From Microcaldota archaeon (lineage in GTDB: Archaea; Micrarchaeota; Micrarchaeia; Norongarragalinales; Norongarragalinaceae), in the NCBI GenBank assembly GCA_016188965.1, contig JACPGT010000002.1, positions 309,852-373,851 of the forward strand: DNA of 64,000 nt. Direction: 5' to 3'. The translations under genes were made by a program, and so were the position numbers. Numbering within the stretch: the stretch's first letter is position 1; every line of letters begins with the position of its first letter. The notes beneath the pieces were generated by a model. It ran no database searches and was not told the origin of the DNA. It saw only the letters and a list, made by a program, of their open reading frames with translations. Positions 8,400 to 15,765 of the stretch are shown piece by piece.

Positions 8400-9605
8400 T
8401 CAATCAAGCAGCTGATCCAACGCAACCGTCGCATAACTTCCCGACGGCAACGAAAACCTCACGACGGCCGCTTTCATCCCGTCTTGCAGCACGTTGTCTT
8501 CCGCCGAAAAATCTTTCAACGGCACTTCCGTTGCGCGGAAGGTTCCTTTCACGCTTAAGTTCGGCATCGACTTGATTTTGAAGAACTCCGGTTTGAGGCC
8601 TTTTGCTTCCAAGAATTTGGCTTCGTTTTCCGACAGAGCCGTGTCGTAACCGATGATGTGCGCACAAGGCCACCGCACGCTGCCGGAAGCATCCGGTGCC
8701 CCCGCTCCGTTTGCAACCGCTTTTTCCGCTTCCGGAAAACCCAATGCATCCGCTGAACATGAAAAATCACCGGCACTTTTCCCGATGTACTCATTGAACA
8801 ACTGCGACTGGTACGCATGCACCAACATCAACTGCAAATTCGGCGGTAATCTCCGTAGAGCGCCCACGAAATCGGTCGGATGCTCGGCCAAATGCCAAAG
8901 CACCATCTTCTCGTACTTCAAAGGCCCTGGAAAATAGGTCGTGGCTGCTGCAAAGTCTTTTTCTTCCCGCAACTTGGCCCGGGCCTGCGCAAAGTTCTCC
9001 GGCTCCGGCCCCTCGCCCGCGACGTACTCCCACGCCGCTGCCTCGAAGTTGCCTGCCAGCAACATCTTGCCGACCTTCGCCGTGTTGCCCCGCAAACTTC
9101 CGAACCGCTGACGGCCGAAGAAATTCTTCATTCTGAAACCCATAGCGTCAGCACGCTTCTGCAAGCTTTCCGCCGTGACTTTTTTTCCGCAGTTGGCCTC
9201 CGTCAGCGTGATGGTGAACCGGTTGCCGCCCAAATGGCCCATCTTGATGCGGTCCTTCGACTTCCACGCGCCCAAGATCTTGATGTCCTTGATTTCCGCA
9301 GGCAGGATGCGCGACGGCGCCATCGCAAACGCCGAACAGCGCTGCACGGTCACGGCATTCTTGTCCTTGGTGCCGGCAAAGTCAAAACGGCCCGGCTTGA
9401 CGTGCATCTGCACCGCCAACGCCCCCAGTGCCTGCATGGTGTTCCAATCGGTCTTCTGCAGGATGAAATGCGTGAAGTAATCCCGCTCCAACGCCTGGTC
9501 TTCCGGCTTGCCCAAGTCTTGAACCTTATCGACTTGTAAAACCGTGCCGTCGGGCAATATTTCCTCAACAATGAACTCGGAAGGCGATTGAGCCGTGAAA
9601 ACCAT
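8400..9605 (-). CDS. truD: tRNA pseudouridine(13) synthase TruD
   Basis: About 401 residues. TruD converts U13 (U35 in some archaeal tRNAs) to pseudouridine. FAGTKDKNAVTVQR contains the catalytic aspartate at about residue 81 (GTKDKxA motif). NFFGRQRFGS and AYQSQLFNEYI are the other TruD signatures. The ATG at 9605 is used; a TTG two codons earlier is possible. The gene follows the paired hairpins at 9674-9764 and no clear Shine-Dalgarno is seen. Confidence 0.92.
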   Translation of the reverse strand: MVFTAQSPSEFIVEEILPDGTVLQVDKVQDLGKPEDQALERDYFTHFILQKTDWNTMQALGALAVQMHVKPGRFDFAGTKDKNAVTVQRCSAFAMAPSRILPAEIKDIKILGAWKSKDRIKMGHLGGNRFTITLTEANCGKKVTAESLQKRADAMGFRMKNFFGRQRFGSLRGNTAKVGKMLLAGNFEAAAWEYVAGEGPEPENFAQARAKLREEKDFAAATTYFPGPLKYEKMVLWHLAEHPTDFVGALRRLPPNLQLMLVHAYQSQLFNEYIGKSAGDFSCSADALGFPEAEKAVANGAGAPDASGSVRWPCAHIIGYDTALSENEAKFLEAKGLKPEFFKIKSMPNLSVKGTFRATEVPLKDFSAEDNVLQDGMKAAVVRFSLPSGSYATVALDQLLD

Positions 9606-9673
9606 ATTCAATGCACGCTACGCTGTGGAACTGCAACGCTATGCCTATTAGCCCGAGAACACTTTAAAGGGTA

Positions 9674-9716
9674 TAGCAAACCAAGAATGTTTCCCGACTG
9701 AATTCTTGGTTTGCTA
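9674..9716. repeat. 15-bp-stem hairpin with GTTTCCCGACT loop
   Basis: TAGCAAACCAAGAAT (9674-9688) pairs perfectly with 9702-9716 around a 13-nt loop GTTTCCCGACTGA. The outer bases TATAGCAA recur in a hairpin at 61573 and the loop recurs in reverse complement at 61750-61760. No T run follows in either direction, so it does not look like a simple terminator. Confidence 0.8.
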
Positions 9717-9717
9717 G

Positions 9718-9764
9718 ACAGCAAGACTTGACAAATCAGATGGGATAGTTTCAAGTCTTGCTGT
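9718..9764. repeat. 14-bp-stem hairpin adjacent to the previous one
   Basis: ACAGCAAGACTTGA (9718-9731) pairs perfectly with 9751-9764 around a 19-nt loop. Read on the minus strand the loop contains ATCCCATCTGA, resembling the TTCCCGACTGA of the neighbouring loop. Only one base separates the two hairpins. Confidence 0.75.
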
Positions 9765-9792
9765 AATTGCGACCGCTACGCCCCCAATGGGT

Positions 9793-9927
9793 TCAAGTCG
9801 CGGCTTTGGCCGCCAACGAAACCCCAATGGCCGCGACGCCCAAGCCGGCCACTTCCAAACTTGCGCCTGAAGCCGCGACGACCAAAATAATCCCCGCAAT
9901 GACCGCCGTCAATGTAAGCTCATCCAT
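9793..9927 (-). CDS. 44-residue membrane protein
   Basis: A small open frame starting MDELTLTAVIAGIILVV and ending SLAAKAAT, largely one or two Ala/Val/Gly-rich hydrophobic stretches. GGAAGGTGGGAAAT directly precedes the ATG and supplies a good ribosome-binding site. It is the last gene of the minus-strand envelope cluster, 73 bases after the BofA-like gene. Not recognised; its role as an inner-membrane accessory is inference. Confidence 0.6.
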   Translation of the reverse strand: MDELTLTAVIAGIILVVAASGASLEVAGLGVAAIGVSLAAKAAT

Positions 9928-10000
9928 ATTTCCCACCTTCCTTCTTGCATCCAAATTTCCAATTCAACCCTAAGTCACTCGCAACTGCTTTTTCGTCTTA

Positions 10001-10252
10001 TCAGAAGCCCAAACGCGTCACGTGCATCAAGAAGACCAAGACGACTCCCAGGATGCCGCCAATAGCCACCACGCCCACGGATAACCACGTGATGGGAATA
10101 CCGACGTTGAATCCGACGTTCATCAAGAAGAACGCGACGATGCCCAGAATCGAGTTGCCGATGATCGCCAACGGATTCGAGATGAACTTCCAAATCAGGT
10201 AAAGGAAGAACAATGCCACCAATACCGCGCCGACTTCAAAAAATATCGCCAT
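10001..10252 (-). CDS. BofA-like (pro-sigmaK processing inhibitor family) membrane protein
   Basis: 83 residues, about three membrane helices, with NPLAIIGNSILGIVAFFLMN and NVGIPITWLSVGVVAIGGILG. This is the pattern of the BofA family, which is common in archaea although its sporulation role is only known in Bacillus. GAGGTGA lies seven bases before the ATG at 10252. The real archaeal role is unknown; neighbours suggest envelope upkeep. Confidence 0.65.
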   Translation of the reverse strand: MAIFFEVGAVLVALFFLYLIWKFISNPLAIIGNSILGIVAFFLMNVGFNVGIPITWLSVGVVAIGGILGVVLVFLMHVTRLGF

Positions 10253-10290
10253 AATCACGTCACCTCGTTTTTGAATTTTCCATCTTGGAC

Positions 10291-11460
10291 TTATTTTTTC
10301 AACACGACAAAATAGCCGTAACCGCCTACGGCCGCAATGATTCCAAGAGCAATCAATGCGTAGACGAGATTCGCTGTCGGCTCAAGCAGCGTGCGCAAAG
10401 TCGGTCTTTCTTCAGTTGTCTGCCCGATTCCGCTGGTGCCCGCCGTTTTGTTGCTTTCGGCTTTTACCGTAGCTTTCGGAGTCGCGCCGATTCCGCCAAC
10501 CGTCGGCCTAACTTTAAGCGTGTCAGTCGGAGTTGCCGAAGGCCCAAACGTTGGACTAGGAGTCAGCGCCGGTTTGCTTGTAGGTGTGGCCGTCGCGCTC
10601 GCGGATGGCAAGGGAGCCGGCGTAGTCGGATCCGCGTTTCTAGAGGGGTTTGCCGTAGGTGTGGGCGTCGCGTTTGCCGATGCATTTGCCGTAGGCATGG
10701 GAGTAGCGGAACCGCCCGATCCGCTTGAAAGTGTGACGGCATTCGCGTCCAACGTCACGGCAGTCTGGGCCAATGCCCGACCGTTCAGTTTGGCCCCCGT
10801 ATTGATGGCAATCGACGTCTGGGACAAGATGGTTCCTTTCATGTCCGCAGTCGTGCCCAAGGTCGCTTGTCCAAATAGCTGCCAGAACACGTTCTTAGCC
10901 TGTGCCCCTCCGGCAAGCGTGACAATAGCCCCGTTGCCCACGTCTAGATTCTGGGCGATTTGAAAAATCCACACGTCATCCGGACCACCCGAGAGCGTCA
11001 CGCCCGTCGGAATCATCACTCCGGTGCCCCACTTGTACAATCCAGGCCCGATGGTCATGCCGTCGATATTGCCGGCACCCAGCTCCGTCGCGGTCGGGTT
11101 CGAGCGGCCTGCCGCGTCGGTATACGCCGTTTCCATGTCGCTGATGGCGGCAGTCATCTTCGCCGGAGTCGGTGCAGTATAGTCCGCCGCATACGCTTTG
11201 CCCGTGAGCAATGACGACGTGGCGTATTCGTTGGATGAATGCATGATCAGCCCGAAACCGGTAATGGCCGTGCTGTCGATTGGGCTGACGCCGATGTCGC
11301 CGACGATGGAGGTCGTTCCGGTAGTCGAAATACCGGATTTGGACAGGATCGCGAAACTTCCCGCCGTTCCAAGATTTACCGGGGCAGGCCCCGCTGCGCT
11401 GACGGCGGTGGCTAGGAACAGGCCAAATATGATCAACCCTACTAGGGTTTTGTCCGACAT
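10291..11460 (-). CDS. ice-binding-like (DUF3494) surface protein, short copy
   Basis: About 389 residues. A signal peptide (MSDKTLVGLIIFGLFLATAV) is followed by a DUF3494 beta-solenoid domain at about 24-225. Family features are NLGTAGSFAILSKSGIS, GDIGVSP, GLYKWGTGV, VWIFQIAQNL and NVFWQ. Next comes a Thr/Pro/Ala-rich stalk of about 110 residues, one membrane helix and a basic end (VVLKK). DUF3494 proteins bind ice or act as adhesins; which applies here is open. GGGAGG sits eight bases before the ATG. It is paralogous to the longer copy at 11937 and, like it, follows a small Gly/Ala-rich gene (gap 32 bases). Confidence 0.85.
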   Translation of the reverse strand: MSDKTLVGLIIFGLFLATAVSAAGPAPVNLGTAGSFAILSKSGISTTGTTSIVGDIGVSPIDSTAITGFGLIMHSSNEYATSSLLTGKAYAADYTAPTPAKMTAAISDMETAYTDAAGRSNPTATELGAGNIDGMTIGPGLYKWGTGVMIPTGVTLSGGPDDVWIFQIAQNLDVGNGAIVTLAGGAQAKNVFWQLFGQATLGTTADMKGTILSQTSIAINTGAKLNGRALAQTAVTLDANAVTLSSGSGGSATPMPTANASANATPTPTANPSRNADPTTPAPLPSASATATPTSKPALTPSPTFGPSATPTDTLKVRPTVGGIGATPKATVKAESNKTAGTSGIGQTTEERPTLRTLLEPTANLVYALIALGIIAAVGGYGYFVVLKK

Positions 11461-11492
11461 GAAAACGCCTCCCACTTCAACTGATGCTGACT

Positions 11493-11867
11493 CTAATCCG
11501 ACTTCTTGGGCTTGCCGATGAATCCTCCGACTGCATTTCCGACCTTGTGGCCGGCCTTTCCAACGGCTTTTTCGCCCGCTTCACTGACCTGGCCGATGCC
11601 TTTGGCCGTACCGCGCACGGCTTGACCCGCCAAGTCTCCCCCGATGCTGCCGGCTTTGGTCACGGCATGCCCCGTTACGCGGCCCGCCGTTCCAACGGCT
11701 TTGCTGGTTCCGCGCACGGTCTTGCCCAAGACTTCCCCGCCGGCGCTGCCCACGTTTTCAACAATCTTGACCCCGCCTTTCACCGCGTTGCCAACGGCTT
11801 TTGCCGCCACCCTCACGGTTTGGGTCCCTTGTTCCTGGATCGAATGCTTGGTCTTTACCGTCTTCAT
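11493..11867 (-). CDS. Gly/Ala/Val-rich amphipathic repeat protein (module partner B)
   Basis: About 124 residues with no membrane segment. It is built from loose repeats of the type G-x-V-x-G-x-A/V-V-x-G-T-A-K-x-V-G, rich in Lys and short residues, and ends GGFIGKPKKSD. The paralogue at 14493-14762 ends DGFIRQPKKNLN and also directly precedes a DUF3494 gene. GAGGAGG lies ten bases before the chosen ATG at 11867; an ATG at 11876 is too close to it. The composition resembles stress-related (LEA-like) helical proteins, but that is only a resemblance. Function unknown. Confidence 0.65.
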   Translation of the reverse strand: MKTVKTKHSIQEQGTQTVRVAAKAVGNAVKGGVKIVENVGSAGGEVLGKTVRGTSKAVGTAGRVTGHAVTKAGSIGGDLAGQAVRGTAKGIGQVSEAGEKAVGKAGHKVGNAVGGFIGKPKKSD

Positions 11868-11936
11868 GATGCTCATTCCTCCTCGACTATTTTCCATTGC
11901 CTGGCTTTGCTCTGGCAATTTTTCATTGGTTTCACC

Positions 11937-14480
11937 TTACGGCTTACGTAGGAATACGACGTACCCCAACGCGCCCAACACCACCAACCCGATGCCGATG
12001 GCCAGCGGGTTCGCGGCCGTATCCGTAACCAATCCGGTAAAGCTGGCCGGAACGACCGTTGCACTGGCTTGCGCGCTCGGATTGGCACTCGCATCCGGGC
12101 CAATGCCTCCAGTATTTGTACTGGGTCTAGGCGTTACCGTGGGGGTTACACCTGTTGAACTCGGCTGCGCCGAAGGGCGTGGCGTGGATGGGAATCCCGG
12201 GCCGCCAGTGGCCGAAGACGGGCTGGGCGTCGATTGGACATTCGAGGTCGCCGTCGGTGATGAACTGGGCGTGGCACCCGTTCCCCCTCCAGATCCGCCT
12301 GAACTGCTTGGAGTCGGTGTCAGGGTATACGTTGCGAACTCCGTGAAATGCTTGGTCCAGATAACCAAGTCCGCCCCTGCGTTCATCGTACAGTCCGCTC
12401 CAGCGGCCAGCGCATCACCTACCGCTTGCGAGTCGCTCGCACACGTGGCCGTAATCTCGGTAAACGACGTTCCGTTTCGGGAATAACCCACGCGTTTTCC
12501 GGCCTCTCCGGAAATCAAAATCCGCACGCCCTTATCGAACGTCAACGCCATGCTGGAGCCCATTGAAAGCACCAACGAAGTCGTCGAAAGGAATCCGCTT
12601 GGCGGCGTAATGGCTACGCTTGAGGCGGCCATTAATGTCGGCGCCGACAGCGTTCCATCCCACCCATTGCCCGAAATGGTCGTATTGGCCGGAATCTGCA
12701 CGTAGTACATGCCGCTGGATGTGTTGCGGTTCATGGAAAACGCGGCCCCGAATCTCACGATCGTAGCACCGCCGTTCGCCTCCGAAACCAACGAGTAGTT
12801 AAGGAAAACGGGCTTCGACCCACTGACGCTCGGATCGATGGTCAGGTTTTGAGCCGAGGACGTGTTCAGGAACAAGACCTCGATAATCGTGCCATTGACC
12901 AACGTGATTCCGGAATCGGCTATCCATTGGCTGGCGTTCGGCGTGAAGTTGAATACCACAAGGTACTGCGTATTCGATCCCGCGCTGAAGTTCTGCGTCT
13001 GGTTGAACTCGAGAGTGAGGTTGTACCGTGCCGCAACCACGTAGGTTGACGTGTTCGATACGGACGCGCCCGTGGCGACCTGCGACCCGTTGATCTTCAA
13101 CGCCAACGTGCCTTCAGCAAGCGGCTTCGAGCCGCTAATCACGGATTGGTTGCCGATGCCCATGGCCTTGTTCAATTGGAATCCGTCGATGAACAGATTC
13201 AGGGTCATCGAGGCGCGGTTGATGGTCAGGTTGGTCGGGTCGCTTGAAGCGGCCGTCCAGTTCGCGCCCGCGCTTGAATTCACCCGAATCAAGTACGTTC
13301 CCACTGCATGCGTCATGTTGATGATTTTGCTTCCAACGCCTGCGTCAACGCCATCGATCGATATCGTGCAGGTAAGGTCGCTTGCTCCGACTGCCGGGCA
13401 ACCGATCGCACTGACGTTCGTCGCCGTCGTGAAACCGATGCTCCAATTCGCCGAGCTGTTCAGCGAAAGCGTCGGCGTGCCGCGGCTGACGTTGACCATC
13501 GTGGAATTCGATGCGAATGCATAGTTCGCCGTATCCGTGATGTTGATAGTCAGGTTGTAGCTGCCGACTCCCAAGGGCGTCGTGTTCAAGCTGCTGGCAT
13601 TCGTCGCCGTGCCATTCATGTAAAGCACGGCAGTGGGATCATTGCATGATGCCGTTACGTTGAACGTGTAAGGATAGTTCACCGACGCGTTCAAGACCTG
13701 GATCGAGCACGAGCCGTTCGTCTTGACAATCGTGGTGACGCCGCCGGGCGCGTTGACGCTGTTGGCATCCAACGTGACCGCGGTCTGTGATAATGCACGT
13801 CCGTTCAGAGTCGCGCCCGTGTTCAGGACGATTGCGGTCTGATCCAGGATGTTGCCATTGAATACGGCGGTCGTGCCGATAGTGGTCTGATCGCCCACTT
13901 GCCAGAAGATGTTCTGGGCCTGCGCACCGCCGCTTAGGATTACTTGCTTGCCCGACGCGATGTCAAGTGTTTGTGCAATTTGGAAAATCCATACGTCCGT
14001 CGAATTTCCCGACAAGGTGACGTCGGTGGGGATGGTGACGCCGGTGCCCCACTTGTACAGTCCGGGGACCAGGGTCATACCGCCGATGTTGCCCGCGCCC
14101 AATTCGGTAAAGTCCGGCAACGTTCGTCCGGCCGCATCGGTATACGCCGTCTCCATATCACTCACGGCCGTGGTCATGGCCGAGGGCGTCGGAGGCGCGA
14201 AATTGGAGGCATAGACGCTTCCATTGACGAGACTTGACGTCGAGAATCGGTTCGAGGAATCGGCAATCAGGCCGAACCCTGTGATGGCGGTGTGGTCGAT
14301 CGGGCTGACGCCGATGTTGCCGGTGATGGCCGTAGTTCCTGTGGTGGAAATCCCGGATTTCGCGAGAATAACGAAACTGCCCGCGGATCCAAGATTCACG
14401 GCTGCAGGCCCTGCCGCGCTCACGACGCTTGACAGAAGAATGCCCAATACGAATAAACTCAGTACGTTTTTGAATTCCAT
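11937..14480 (-). CDS. ice-binding-like (DUF3494) surface protein, long copy
   Basis: 847 residues. A signal peptide (to about residue 23) and a DUF3494 domain (about 25-240) closely matching the short copy (NLGSAGSFVILAKSGIS, GNIGVSP, GLYKWGTGV, VWIFQIAQTL) are followed by about 450 residues of Asn/Thr/Ser-rich beta domains with many N-x-S/T sites. Then come a Ser/Thr/Pro stalk, one membrane helix (LAIGIGLVVLGALGYVVF) and RKP. It is probably a cell-surface protein anchored at its C-terminus. GGTGAT precedes the ATG by five bases. It follows the small gene at 14493 by 12 bases, forming module A of a tandem duplication. Confidence 0.85.
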   Translation of the reverse strand: MEFKNVLSLFVLGILLSSVVSAAGPAAVNLGSAGSFVILAKSGISTTGTTAITGNIGVSPIDHTAITGFGLIADSSNRFSTSSLVNGSVYASNFAPPTPSAMTTAVSDMETAYTDAAGRTLPDFTELGAGNIGGMTLVPGLYKWGTGVTIPTDVTLSGNSTDVWIFQIAQTLDIASGKQVILSGGAQAQNIFWQVGDQTTIGTTAVFNGNILDQTAIVLNTGATLNGRALSQTAVTLDANSVNAPGGVTTIVKTNGSCSIQVLNASVNYPYTFNVTASCNDPTAVLYMNGTATNASSLNTTPLGVGSYNLTINITDTANYAFASNSTMVNVSRGTPTLSLNSSANWSIGFTTATNVSAIGCPAVGASDLTCTISIDGVDAGVGSKIINMTHAVGTYLIRVNSSAGANWTAASSDPTNLTINRASMTLNLFIDGFQLNKAMGIGNQSVISGSKPLAEGTLALKINGSQVATGASVSNTSTYVVAARYNLTLEFNQTQNFSAGSNTQYLVVFNFTPNASQWIADSGITLVNGTIIEVLFLNTSSAQNLTIDPSVSGSKPVFLNYSLVSEANGGATIVRFGAAFSMNRNTSSGMYYVQIPANTTISGNGWDGTLSAPTLMAASSVAITPPSGFLSTTSLVLSMGSSMALTFDKGVRILISGEAGKRVGYSRNGTSFTEITATCASDSQAVGDALAAGADCTMNAGADLVIWTKHFTEFATYTLTPTPSSSGGSGGGTGATPSSSPTATSNVQSTPSPSSATGGPGFPSTPRPSAQPSSTGVTPTVTPRPSTNTGGIGPDASANPSAQASATVVPASFTGLVTDTAANPLAIGIGLVVLGALGYVVFLRKP

Positions 14481-14492
14481 TATTCATCACCC

Positions 14493-14762
14493 TCAATTCA
14501 GATTCTTTTTCGGTTGCCGGATGAATCCATCCACGGCCCGTCCTGCCTTGCTTCCTGCTCGTCCCATGTCTTCGGCCAGATTACAGCTGGCATTGGAAAT
14601 GATTTTTACCGCGTTGTGGATCGCCGTTCCAATGGCCATCCCGGCTTTTTGGCCCGCATTTTCCGCGTGCCGTAATGAACCGCGTCGTTCATGCCCCGCG
14701 GCGCTTTTCACGCCCGGGGTCGCTTTTTCCCGCACCGCCCGAATCTTTTTTCCAGTTTTCAT
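14493..14762 (-). CDS. small basic Gly/Ala-rich protein (module partner A)
   Basis: 89 residues from ATG 14762 (a GTG at 14777 would add five). The N-terminus is very basic (MKTGKKIRAVREKATPG). The middle has a repeat-like AGQKAGMAIGTAIHNAVKII and the end is GRAVDGFIRQPKKNLN, clearly related to the C-terminus of the 11493-11867 protein. No signal peptide. The shared position directly before a DUF3494 gene suggests the two products work together. Not recognised beyond that. Confidence 0.6.
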   Translation of the reverse strand: MKTGKKIRAVREKATPGVKSAAGHERRGSLRHAENAGQKAGMAIGTAIHNAVKIISNASCNLAEDMGRAGSKAGRAVDGFIRQPKKNLN

Positions 14763-14817
14763 CTTTGGATTCCCCACGTCTTTGTTTGCCCGCCAGGCTC
14801 GTACCGGTTCACCTTGC

Positions 14818-14940
14818 TCAGTATCCCCATCGCATCATTCCCGTGCTCGCGAGAACCATGTACAGGATTACCAGCACGACCAGGAGCAGGACGATGTCGC
14901 TCAAGTCGAAATGGATGTCGCCGACCAGGTCAAATGCCAT
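14818..14940 (-). CDS. 40-residue single-helix membrane protein
   Basis: MAFDLVGDIHFDLSDIVLLL, then VVLVILYMVLASTG and MMRWGY. An acidic N-terminus is followed by one clear membrane helix. GGAG lies eight bases upstream. The ATG overlaps a TGA stop (TGATG at 14938-14942), so it is probably translated by coupling with the short frame before it. Function unknown. Confidence 0.6.
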   Translation of the reverse strand: MAFDLVGDIHFDLSDIVLLLVVLVILYMVLASTGMMRWGY

Positions 14941-15014
14941 CAGTCGATCTCCTCAGCGTCGTCTTCCCAACGGATGCGCTTGCGATGTCGTGGCTTGGAC
15001 GCCTTTTTCCTCAA
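14940..15014 (-). CDS. possible 24-residue basic/acidic peptide
   Basis: A TTG-started frame encoding RKKASKPRHRKRIRW followed by EDDAEEID. The TTG overlaps the stop of the upstream 39-residue gene (TTGA) and its stop overlaps the next ATG (TGATG). The basic-then-acidic arrangement repeats that of the upstream gene, which argues for a real product. A competing ATG frame in this stretch (29 residues from 15033) shows no such features. Start codon and expression are uncertain. Confidence 0.3.
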   Translation of the reverse strand: MRKKASKPRHRKRIRWEDDAEEID

Positions 15015-15130
15015 TCGTAGTCACTGTCTTGGTCACTTTCATCGTCACTACCCCCATACCGGTTCCAACTGCCCGATTTCTTGGCCCGACTTGATTTTTT
15101 CCACTTACCTGACATCCGCATTCCCCTCAT
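15011..15130 (-). CDS. 39-residue basic/acidic peptide
   Basis: MRGMRMSGKWKKSSRAKKSG, then SWNRYGG and SDDESDQDSDYD: a strongly basic first half and strongly acidic tail. The ATG overlaps the TGA stop of the holin-like gene (ATGA at 15127-15130), so it sits in a tight translational chain. No known family recognised; a charge-segregated peptide of this kind could bind nucleic acid or the neighbouring membrane proteins (inference). Confidence 0.5.
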   Translation of the reverse strand: MRGMRMSGKWKKSSRAKKSGSWNRYGGSDDESDQDSDYD

Positions 15131-15444
15131 CGCATTCCACTTTTTTGAAAATGCAACACCGCTCCAACCAAGGCGATGCCCAAACCGACGGCAAAGTACC
15201 CCAATCCGGGCAAGTCCAATGCCGCCTCCAAATAACGGCCTGCGCCGAATCCCATCCAAATCACTCCGGTAATCAGAAGGCTGGCGGTGAGCCCCGCCCG
15301 TATCAGCACCGGGGCCGCCCGCTCCAGACCTTCTTCAACCCCGCATGCGACCGAGTTTGAAATCTTTTCCTCCACAATGGCCGAAACGCTCACCACGCTG
15401 CGGATGCCGTCGACAAATGCCCCGATGCCCTTGAGAAGGTCCAT
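15127..15444 (-). CDS. holin-superfamily / YqjE-like two-helix membrane protein
   Basis: 105 residues. An N-terminal amphipathic part (MDLLKGIGAFVDGIRSVVSV) is followed by two membrane helices (SLLITGVIWMGFGAG and YFAVGLGIALVGAVLHF). It directly follows the DUF883/YqjD-like gene (six-base gap, GAGGA inside that gene's end), the same order as yqjD-yqjE in enterobacteria, where YqjE is in holin superfamily III. Sequence similarity is structural rather than exact, so the name is tentative. Confidence 0.5.
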   Translation of the reverse strand: MDLLKGIGAFVDGIRSVVSVSAIVEEKISNSVACGVEEGLERAAPVLIRAGLTASLLITGVIWMGFGAGRYLEAALDLPGLGYFAVGLGIALVGAVLHFQKSGMR

Positions 15445-15450
15445 GCGTTA

Positions 15451-15666
15451 TCAGTTCCTCTTGGACAACAGCGTGCCAATGATGACTCCGCCCGCAAAAG
15501 CGCCCAATACGAACGCCCACGGGTGTTCCCGGATCATGCCTTCCGCATTCTGCTTCTGCTCCAAGGCGTATTCCTTCGCATCATTCGCGTAACCGCTTGC
15601 CGTATGGACCGCCTTGTGCAATTCGTTTTCCATGTTTTGCTCCACTTGTCTTGCTGCCATATCCAT
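15451..15666 (-). CDS. DUF883 / YqjD-ElaB-like tail-anchored protein
   Basis: 71 residues from ATG 15666, with GAGGTGG four bases upstream. A charged helical part (RQVEQNMENELHKAVHTASG, then YALEQKQNAEGMI) is followed by REHPWAFVLGAFAGGVIIGTLLSKRN, the hallmark C-terminal helix of the DUF883 family (xxHPWxAxGxAxGxGxxxGxLLxRR). In bacteria such proteins tether ribosomes to the membrane in stationary phase or stress. The role here is inferred from family and neighbours. Confidence 0.7.
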   Translation of the reverse strand: MDMAARQVEQNMENELHKAVHTASGYANDAKEYALEQKQNAEGMIREHPWAFVLGAFAGGVIIGTLLSKRN

Positions 15667-15765
15667 TCCACCTCGATTTTTCCGTCCTTTCATTTCCATT
15701 CCTATCGCCCCCATCGTCCGGTGGTTTTATTCCCTCCGGATGCCTGCGTGGACTTTTCCGACTCC

